Assembly (NCBI GenBank): GCA_030619425.1
Contig: JAUXBJ010000076.1
Coordinates: forward strand, 1-7,246
Direction: 5' to 3'
DNA from: a bacterium
GTDB taxonomy: Bacteria; Zixibacteria; MSB-5A5; GN15; FEB-12
Length of the DNA: 7,246 bases
Of the stretch, positions 1 to 4,835 are shown in pieces (positions within the stretch are counted from its first letter, which is position 1; each line of letters begins with the position of its first letter). Under the pieces are notes generated by a model, which worked only from the letters and a program-made list of their open reading frames with translations, ran no database searches and was not told the origin of the DNA. The position numbers and the translations under genes are program-made.

Positions 1-78
1 ACAGTGTGTGGTGTACCTCCTCTTGCACTACGCGGATACAGGGACAGACGGGGGGAGGCTGTCTCAGAAGTGCGTGTT

Positions 79-123
79 CCGGCAGGTCTTGCGGTTGCCG
101 AAGGCAAACGTGTGACCTGCCGG
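79..123. repeat. Strong nested hairpin (perfect 10-bp arms)
   Basis: Bases 79-88 (CCGGCAGGTC) and 114-123 (GACCTGCCGG) are exact reverse complements. Inside them 95-99 (TTGCC) pairs with 103-107 (GGCAA) around a GAA loop, extended by the pairs 92-110 and 93-109. The result is one long, GC-rich, bulged hairpin. No T-run follows on either strand, so it is not a typical intrinsic terminator. It could be a 5' stem-loop of an IS110-group bridge RNA, encoded upstream of the transposase in that subgroup. It could also be a REP-like palindrome in flanking DNA, a known target type for some IS110/IS1111 elements. A second copy of GGCAGGT at 216-222 offers an alternative partner for the right arm. Confidence 0.55.
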
Positions 124-175
124 TTGATAGTCCTACTGTGCAGCAATGGCTTATGAGTGATCGTCGGGTCACAAC

Positions 176-190
176 CACGCTTTCAGCGTG
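176..190. repeat. Short hairpin with 3-base loop
   Basis: CACGCT (176-181) pairs perfectly with AGCGTG (185-190) around TTC. The stem can be extended by 172-175 pairing with 196-199 if 191-195 is bulged out. It lies between the large hairpin at 79-123 and the transposase gene, and may belong to the same structured RNA or DNA end. Function unknown. Confidence 0.4.
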
Positions 191-254
191 TCCAAGTTGG
201 AATAAATCGCCGCCTGGCAGGTGTGAGGTTTAATGGTTGCGAAGATAATAGAAA

Positions 255-313
255 GGTCTCCTATCATATTAAAACGAGGTCACAATGAAGTGCCTCAAAC
301 ATGACAGGAGACC
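255..313 (+). promoter_or_regulatory. Inverted repeat sequestering the transposase ribosome binding site
   Basis: Bases 255-267 (GGTCTCCTATCAT) and 301-313 (ATGACAGGAGACC) are complementary at 12 of 13 positions, the exception being 263/305, and enclose 33 bases. The right arm contains the AGGAG Shine-Dalgarno (306-310), six bases before the ATG at 317. In a transcript that reads in from outside, the left arm would pair with the Shine-Dalgarno and block translation. A transcript starting inside the loop would lack the left arm and be translated. This is a known way for insertion sequences to escape activation by external transcription; its use here is inferred from structure alone. The repeat could instead be a subterminal inverted repeat of the element. 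Confidence 0.5.
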
Positions 314-316
314 GTT

Positions 317-1351
317 ATGAAAACGTATTGTGGCATTGATCTGGGGGTAAAGTCAAGTGCTTTTTGCCTTGTCGATGAGCAAGGAAAAGTTCTCACCGAA
401 GGTGATGTGGTAATGGATAAGCAGTGTTTGAAGCACATCTTTGGGTCGATGGAACCGATGTCGATGGTGGTTGAAGCCTGCCCGATGGCCGAATGGGTCT
501 GTCAGCTTCTGGAGGAGCTTGGTCACGAGGCGGTTATTATCGATGCTCGCCAGGCCAAGGCAGTAATTCACAGCAAGAAGAAGACGGACAAGATAGATGC
601 TCGCAAGTTAGCACAGATATGCCGGACGGGCTGGTATAACCCCGTCCATCGGAAGTCAGCATCGGCACGTGAGCTTCGAAGCAGACATACGGCCCGCAAG
701 GGATTGATAAGTGCACAGAAGAGCATGAGCAGTCGCATCCGAGGTATCTTTCGCCTTTACGGTGTTCAAGTCGGCCTGGTTGCCCAGGGAGGGTTTCACG
801 AACGTGTTACATCCTTGCTCAAGCGAGTTCCGGAGGGGTTAACAGCCAGCTTGTCGGCGCTGTTGCGAGTGTGGGATGAGACGACGAAAGAGTTGCACGA
901 GTTGACCCGGCAACTGAAGCGAGAGGTGAGACAGGATAAGTTGTGTCGTCATCTGATGACTGTTGACGGCGTTGGTCCCATTACCGCCAGCACCTTCATA
1001 GCAACCATCGATGATCCGAGTCGTTTTGACAATGCTGATCAGGTGGCTTCGTATCTTGGCCTGGTTCCCCGCGAGTATCAATCCGGCGAAACCCATTTCC
1101 GTGGTCGCATCACTAAGGAAGGGGATCGGTTGTTGCGGTCCTTGCTGGTGGAAGCGGCAACAGCGCTACTATCACGGGTGAAACGACGAAGTAGTCTCAA
1201 GGAATGGGGGCAGCACCTTGAGAAGGGGAAGGGATTTGGTAAGGCGCGGGTGGCGGTGGCCCGCAAGCTTGCCTGCCTGTTGTACACCATGTGGATATCG
1301 GGTGAGTCGTTTGAACCTCAGACGGTGCGGTCAGTAATTACCGAGGAGTAG
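317..1351 (+). CDS. IS110-family transposase (DEDD/RuvC-like recombinase)
   Basis: Predicted RNA-guided recombinase that excises and inserts its own element. The 344-residue protein has both family domains. The N-terminal RuvC-like domain (about residues 4-150) carries the DEDD set: D8 in GIDLG, E53 in VVEACP, and D91 and D94 in KTDKIDARKLA, spaced as in characterised IS110 recombinases. The C-terminal Transposase_20 domain (about 210-295) begins with LMTVDGVGPITAS and continues through YLGLVPREYQSGE to GRITKEGDRLLRSLLVEAA; S256 in the YQSGE motif is the likely catalytic serine. A central helical linker (about 160-210) joins them. Start: ATG at 317 preceded by AGGAG with a 6-base spacer. No frameshift is visible and length is normal, so it may be active. 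I cannot assign it firmly to the IS110 or IS1111 subgroup. Confidence 0.93.
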   Translation: MKTYCGIDLGVKSSAFCLVDEQGKVLTEGDVVMDKQCLKHIFGSMEPMSMVVEACPMAEWVCQLLEELGHEAVIIDARQAKAVIHSKKKTDKIDARKLAQICRTGWYNPVHRKSASARELRSRHTARKGLISAQKSMSSRIRGIFRLYGVQVGLVAQGGFHERVTSLLKRVPEGLTASLSALLRVWDETTKELHELTRQLKREVRQDKLCRHLMTVDGVGPITASTFIATIDDPSRFDNADQVASYLGLVPREYQSGETHFRGRITKEGDRLLRSLLVEAATALLSRVKRRSSLKEWGQHLEKGKGFGKARVAVARKLACLLYTMWISGESFEPQTVRSVITEE

Positions 1352-1679
1352 TTATAAAGAAAAGCGATGGATCGATCAATTGGTTTCGTTGTGGGATGAC
1401 CTCGGGTTGGGTCTGAGAATCAGATCTCGTGTTCCAAGTGTGAGGCTCCCACTCCGATTCCATTTTGCGGCAGCGACCGCGTAGAGAAGCCTGAACGACC
1501 GATTGATCAACCGTTGCAAGGAGTAACCGAACTTGTTTAGAAACCGAAAGAAGAAAGAACACGATAGAAGACTTGACAAAACACGGCGATTTAGAGAAGA
1601 CCCAACGAAACGATCTCATGAGACAGCTCCTCGGTATGGGTGGTCCCCAAAGAGCACGACCGCGCGGACGAATTCGCGC
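1352..1679. other. Non-coding region between the transposase and the converging receiver gene
   Basis: No supported protein-coding gene lies here. Two overlapping frames open with TTG codons (1533 and 1573); the first has AAGGAG at 1518-1523, but both run into the antisense of the receiver gene and have no recognisable domain. The left half (1374-1508) folds into a long-stem structure described separately. The right half contains an A-rich, purine-biased stretch (about 1541-1600) and short palindromes (1614-1623, 1660-1667, 1669-1676). No intrinsic terminator with a T-run is apparent for either converging gene. The right boundary of the insertion sequence must lie in or next to this segment. 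Confidence 0.5.
1374..1508 (+). ncRNA. Candidate bridge/seek guide RNA of the IS110-family element
   Basis: A long-range stem closes this segment. Bases 1374-1383 pair with 1499-1508 (ten pairs, one a U-G wobble in RNA) and 1386-1390 pair with 1494-1498 (five pairs), leaving a 2-base bulge. Inside are two branches. The first spans 1391-1452: 1391-1396 with 1447-1452, 1400-1403 with 1442-1445, 1407-1410 with 1434-1437, and apical 1412-1416 with 1420-1424, all separated by internal loops. The second is a 4-bp hairpin, 1467-1470 with 1477-1480. A long stem holding branches with unpaired internal loops, encoded right after an IS110-type transposase, fits the guide RNAs of this family, especially the downstream placement of the IS1111 group. 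The pairing was found by eye; transcription and guide loops are inference. Confidence 0.4.
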
Positions 1680-2168
1680 TTATTTCTCTTCGTCGTCCAG
1701 TTTCCGAAGTTCGCGCAGAATCCCCAGAGCGCTGTGGCCGGTAGCCAGATTGGCGATTTTTTCCAACCGCTCCTGATCTGACTCGAACTTTTTCTGCAGT
1801 CTCGCCTCGTATGCCTTCTGGAGTTTCTCAAGAAGACTCTCGAGTTCATACGGCTTCGGCAAGTAATCAAAGGCGCCGAGCCGCGTACATTCAACGGCCG
1901 AATCAAGCGACCCATGCCCGGTCAGAATAATAACCTCAAGAAACTTGTGGTCCTTCTTGAGAATCTCCAACACCTGTTTGCCGTTGAGGCCGGGCATTTT
2001 CAGGTCCAGCAACACCAGGTCAAACCTGTCCTTGCTCGCGATAGTCAATGCGTCCTGTCCATTGGTCGCCTTGGTGACATCGAAGTCCCGCAGTTCCAGG
2101 CGTCTGGCGATCGACTCAAGGAACTTCACTTCATCGTCAACGATGAGCAGCTTTATCTTGTCCGGCAT
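1680..2168 (-). CDS. Stand-alone response regulator (receiver domain plus C-terminal coiled coil)
   Basis: 162-residue cytoplasmic CheY-like receiver. Residues 5-120 form one receiver domain with all key positions: acidic pair D11/D12, phosphoacceptor D55 in VLLDLKMPG, T83 in LTGHG, and K105 in LPKPYE. Residues about 120-160 are charged and helical (probable coiled coil), with no DNA-binding or enzymatic domain. It is the last gene of the operon; its ATG is 20 bases past the stop of the receiver-transporter gene and is preceded by AAGGAAGGA at good spacing. The domain closely resembles the receiver fused to the transporter (shared LLDxKMPG, LTGHG and KPYE blocks), suggesting duplication. It may shuttle or drain phosphate from the kinase, or bind a partner through its tail; this is inference. 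The insertion sequence lies immediately downstream, but the C terminus looks natural rather than cut. Confidence 0.9.
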   Translation of the reverse strand: MPDKIKLLIVDDEVKFLESIARRLELRDFDVTKATNGQDALTIASKDRFDLVLLDLKMPGLNGKQVLEILKKDHKFLEVIILTGHGSLDSAVECTRLGAFDYLPKPYELESLLEKLQKAYEARLQKKFESDQERLEKIANLATGHSALGILRELRKLDDEEK

Positions 2169-2188
2169 ACTGTCCTTCCTTTACTCGC

Positions 2189-4222
2189 TTAGAATCCAAT
2201 CCATCGCCAATATCCAAGAAAAGTCCAGAACCAGAGAACGGCAAATGATAAAACAACTATCACCGAACCGTGTTTCAAGAAATCGCCGAGAGTCACCAGT
2301 TGCTCTCCGGTATGCGGATCCTTGGCCAGGGCATAAGCAATGGCGTTGTTTGGAGTACCGATAATCAGCATGTGTGCGAACGATGAGGAAAAAGCGGTGG
2401 CCAGCCCAATCATCCAGGGGTGAGTTCCGGATATCGTAGCCATCGGGATGGTGATCGGGCCGATAGCCGACACCGTGGCTCCATCACTCATGAAATTGGT
2501 CGCTATCCCTGTGAACAAGCTGGTGGCAATAGCCAGTCCTTCGCCGCTGCGGAAGAACTCGGGCAACATAGAGGTGAAACTGTCCGCGAGAAAGAGCGCC
2601 GCCCCAGTGACAGCCAATCCTTTTCCCAGGGCGCAGGCACTGGCATACAGGGCGACCACATCCCAGGGGATTTGGGCAATATCGCGCCAACGGAGAATCC
2701 GGAGAATGTTGAGAATAACCAGACAGAGTATTATCGGCCCGCCCATGCCAAATATGTCGCTGGTGGTGATCCACAGAATAATGAGACCGATCAGAACAAA
2801 GGCGGTGATATACTCCTTACGATTCATAGGCCCAATCCGCTCAGACGCCTGGTGTACGAGCGATGAAACATTCAGCTTCTGTACTTTCAGCTTCTTACGA
2901 AACATGATGAAGAAGTAGGTTGCGATTACCAGCGCCATGACGGGTACAAACGGCAGACCGTACTGAACCCACTCACCAAACGAGGGGGGGATCCCATAGT
3001 CCGTGAGAATCCCAAGCATCACGGCGTTGCGCCCGCCGGCGGCCGGCGAACCCGGCCCGCCGCAGTTGGCCACAAAACATAGCGAGAGAACAAACATCAC
3101 GGCCAGGGATTTGTCCTGCTTGACACCGGCAGTCCGAATGGAGGAAGCATAAACCATCATGAAAAGCGGCATAATGAAAGCGATGAGCGCGTGTTCAGAA
3201 ATGAACGAACAGGCCACTCCAAACATGGGTAGAAAAAGGAACAAGAGCAATTTCAGGTTCTTCGCCGGACCTAACAACAGCAGCCCGATTCGTCGGTCTA
3301 ACCCTGTCTTGCATATGGCGGTGGACATGGCCAAAACACCGAAGATGAAGATGACAGCATCTTTGGAGTAGCCCTTGGCGATGTCATCTGGTCTCAAGAC
3401 GCCGAGGAAGTACATGAATACCCCCACCAGCAAGGCAGTGATGCCAACAGGCACGGCGCCGGTGGCCCAGAAAAGCGCCGCCACCACCAGCGTGCCCAGC
3501 ATGACCTTGGCTCTGAAGGCCGCATCGCTCGGTGTCAGGGGCTGTTTCACTTCATTACCTGACTCATCGATCACAGTGGTAGTCAACTTGTACTTGTGGC
3601 TATAATAGTGGGCGATATTCTCACCATCGTCCATCTTGCGATAGTCCGCGTAGCCCATGCAGGCATCAGTAAACTCGCCCGTTTTCGGAGCCGACATCAA
3701 CTCCAGCATGCGGTCAGGGGGAGGTGCGAGAACGATAGATGCAAACAAAAGGAGACCGAGCAGTATGACTCCAGGTCGCGAGTTGTGCGATCCTTTCAAC
3801 CAACCCCTGAAGGAGCCTTTCTCTGTATGCGGTATCTCATGGCGAGCCATGACGTGAACTTTGTCTCGCCGGGCGGCACCAATGACTTCCACCAGTTTCT
3901 CGAACTCGTACGGCTTTTGCAGGTAGGTGTAGGCATCGAGTCGTCCCGTTGCCATGGCTGACTTCATGGTTCCGTGCCCTGTCAACATGATGATCTGAAG
4001 CTCAGGACGATACCTCTTGAGTTCCGTAAGAACCTGCTCTCCGGACATACCCGGCATCTTGCGATCCAGAAGCACAACGTCGATATCGGAGTCGCTGCGT
4101 ACAAGTTTGACAGCGTCCTCGCCGCTGTTCAGGTCAACGGTATCAAAGCCATGCAGTTTGAGACGCTTTGCCAAGGAAATACGAAACTTGTCCTCATCGT
4201 CGATCAGCAATACCTTAGGCAT
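2189..4222 (-). CDS. Receiver domain fused to an SLC13/DASS-family anion transporter
   Basis: 677-residue inner-membrane protein in one unbroken frame. Residues 1-118 are a complete receiver: D8/D9, phosphoacceptor D53 (LLDRKMPG), T81 (LTGHG), K103 (LQKPYE). A cytoplasmic linker (about 119-148) leads to the first membrane segment (about 150-167), a polar 70-residue stretch (168-238, probably extracytoplasmic), then the remaining transporter with repeated membrane segments to the C terminus. Family features include WATGAVPVGITALLV (252-266), VIFIFGVLAMSTAICKTGL (290-308) and SSSFAHMLIIGTPNNAIAY (612-630), close to the SLC13 signature. The two SNT motifs that bind cation and substrate are replaced by S342-E-H and S579-D-G. 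DASS proteins usually carry di- or tricarboxylates or sulfate with sodium; the substrate here is unknown. Start: ATG beginning the typical receiver opening MPKVLLIDDE, 27 bases after the CBS gene; its Shine-Dalgarno is weak. Phosphorylation of D53 presumably controls transport. Confidence 0.92.
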   Translation of the reverse strand: MPKVLLIDDEDKFRISLAKRLKLHGFDTVDLNSGEDAVKLVRSDSDIDVVLLDRKMPGMSGEQVLTELKRYRPELQIIMLTGHGTMKSAMATGRLDAYTYLQKPYEFEKLVEVIGAARRDKVHVMARHEIPHTEKGSFRGWLKGSHNSRPGVILLGLLLFASIVLAPPPDRMLELMSAPKTGEFTDACMGYADYRKMDDGENIAHYYSHKYKLTTTVIDESGNEVKQPLTPSDAAFRAKVMLGTLVVAALFWATGAVPVGITALLVGVFMYFLGVLRPDDIAKGYSKDAVIFIFGVLAMSTAICKTGLDRRIGLLLLGPAKNLKLLLFLFLPMFGVACSFISEHALIAFIMPLFMMVYASSIRTAGVKQDKSLAVMFVLSLCFVANCGGPGSPAAGGRNAVMLGILTDYGIPPSFGEWVQYGLPFVPVMALVIATYFFIMFRKKLKVQKLNVSSLVHQASERIGPMNRKEYITAFVLIGLIILWITTSDIFGMGGPIILCLVILNILRILRWRDIAQIPWDVVALYASACALGKGLAVTGAALFLADSFTSMLPEFFRSGEGLAIATSLFTGIATNFMSDGATVSAIGPITIPMATISGTHPWMIGLATAFSSSFAHMLIIGTPNNAIAYALAKDPHTGEQLVTLGDFLKHGSVIVVLSFAVLWFWTFLGYWRWIGF

Positions 4223-4249
4223 AAGTCAGTTCCGGTCCACCCTTACTGG

Positions 4250-4798
4250 TTATTCTGAAAGGTCTTTCATACACTCGGCGATTTCCTGACACAAATCCGA
4301 AAGGCGCAGCAACCCAACAACCCTGGATTCCCGCGTAACGAGAACGGACAAACACTCCCATTGGATGATTTTCGCGATGGCTTCACCCAGTGACGTGTTT
4401 TCATCGATGCTCTCGCTGATGGGATGCATCACCTCCTTGACCTTCAAGTTGGAAGCTCTCAGACACAAGTCCGACAAATCGTCATGGAAGAACTGCGAGT
4501 GATCCATCACCGACGACATCATCTGTTCGCTGACGCCGGCACTGGCGAGCTTGTTGGTGTCGTGGAGGAAATCACGGTGGGGTTGCAATGCTTTGAGAAA
4601 AGCCAGTTGGCCGAATTTACCGATGATCCTGTCATTTTCATCGGCAACAAGCACCCCTCGAAAAGGTTGTCGACGCCGATCTCGTCGTTTTTGAGCTTCT
4701 TCAATGGCCAAAACTATTTCAAGCAGAGTGGCCTCCTGGGGTACGACCGCATATTTATCGCGGGGTACCATCAATTCCTTAACACTTCTCATTACCAC
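4250..4798 (-). CDS. Tandem CBS-domain protein
   Basis: Cytoplasmic protein made of one CBS pair and little else. From this start it has 182 residues. CBS1 opens with SVKELMVPRDKYAVV and closes with GVLVADENDRIIGKFGQLAFLKAL; CBS2 runs from VKEVMHPISESI to SVLVTRESRVVGLLRLSDL. CBS1 holds a basic insert (KRRDRRRQPFR), and a roughly 45-residue helical spacer separates the domains. CBS pairs commonly bind AMP, ATP or related ligands and regulate attached or partner proteins, including transporters. Start choice: GTG at 4798 has GGAGG (4804-4808) five bases upstream and would follow the kinase stop by 37 bases. An upstream in-frame GTG at 4867 would give 205 residues and overlap the kinase by 32 bases but has only a weak ribosome binding site; ATG at 4792 is a third option. 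Likely partner: the transporter or the kinase (inferred from the operon). Confidence 0.85.
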   Translation of the reverse strand: MVMRSVKELMVPRDKYAVVPQEATLLEIVLAIEEAQKRRDRRRQPFRGVLVADENDRIIGKFGQLAFLKALQPHRDFLHDTNKLASAGVSEQMMSSVMDHSQFFHDDLSDLCLRASNLKVKEVMHPISESIDENTSLGEAIAKIIQWECLSVLVTRESRVVGLLRLSDLCQEIAECMKDLSE

Positions 4799-4803
4799 GA
4801 TGT

Positions 4804-4808
4804 CCTCC
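4804..4808 (-). promoter_or_regulatory. Shine-Dalgarno deciding the CBS-gene start
   Basis: GGAGG on the minus strand lies five bases before GTG 4798 and eleven before ATG 4792. It sits inside the longer frame that starts at GTG 4867, so it would have no role if that start were used. Its strength favours the shorter protein, which begins right at the first CBS domain. Confidence 0.55.
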
Positions 4809-4835
4809 GATCGTATGGCTGGACAATCTTTCTCT

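Larger units (their letters stand above)
1..316. other. Non-coding region upstream of the transposase, rich in hairpins
   Basis: I see no convincing protein here; the open frames read as low-quality, Cys/Arg-rich sequence with no recognisable domain. What the region holds is inverted repeats: a perfect 10-bp stem (79-88 with 114-123), a 6-bp hairpin with a 3-base loop (176-181 with 185-190), a possible 4-bp stem (157-160 with 169-172), and a 13-base near-perfect inverted repeat over the transposase ribosome binding site (255-267 with 301-313). Part of this is probably the left end of the IS110-family element, since such elements have non-coding ends without classic terminal repeats. I cannot place the boundary between element and flanking DNA. 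Confidence 0.5.
252..1508 (+). mobile_element. IS110-family insertion sequence (ends not defined)
   Basis: The limits given cover only what can be tied together: the hairpin at the transposase ribosome binding site, the intact transposase gene, and the structured segment just downstream. IS110-family elements lack ordinary terminal inverted repeats and do not normally make target duplications, so the sequence alone does not reveal true ends; the left end may lie as far left as the hairpin at 79-123 and the right end anywhere up to about 1670. Elements of this family insert by RNA-guided recombination, with the guide RNA encoded upstream (IS110 group) or downstream (IS1111 group) of the transposase. 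Both flanks here are structured. The insertion lies just past the 3' end of the signalling operon and points toward it. Confidence 0.6.

Noticed and set aside
6..233. 75-codon plus-strand open frame starting with GTG
   Set aside because: The translation is Cys/Arg-rich without any domain, it covers strong hairpins, and no convincing ribosome binding site is available at the window edge.
237..267. Promoter for the transposase: TTGCGA at 237-242 and TATCAT at 262-267
   Set aside because: The spacer is 19 bases and both boxes are imperfect, so it is not better than expected by chance in this AT-richer stretch.
1614..1676. Palindromes between the transposase and receiver genes as a bidirectional terminator
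   Set aside because: The palindromes (1614-1623, 1660-1667, 1669-1676) have short arms, little or no loop, and no following T-run on either strand.
1533..1781. Plus-strand frames opening with TTG at 1533 and 1573, the first with AAGGAG upstream
   Set aside because: Both continue into the antisense of the receiver gene, have no recognisable domain, and need a rare start codon. A remnant of an interrupted gene cannot be excluded but is not supported.
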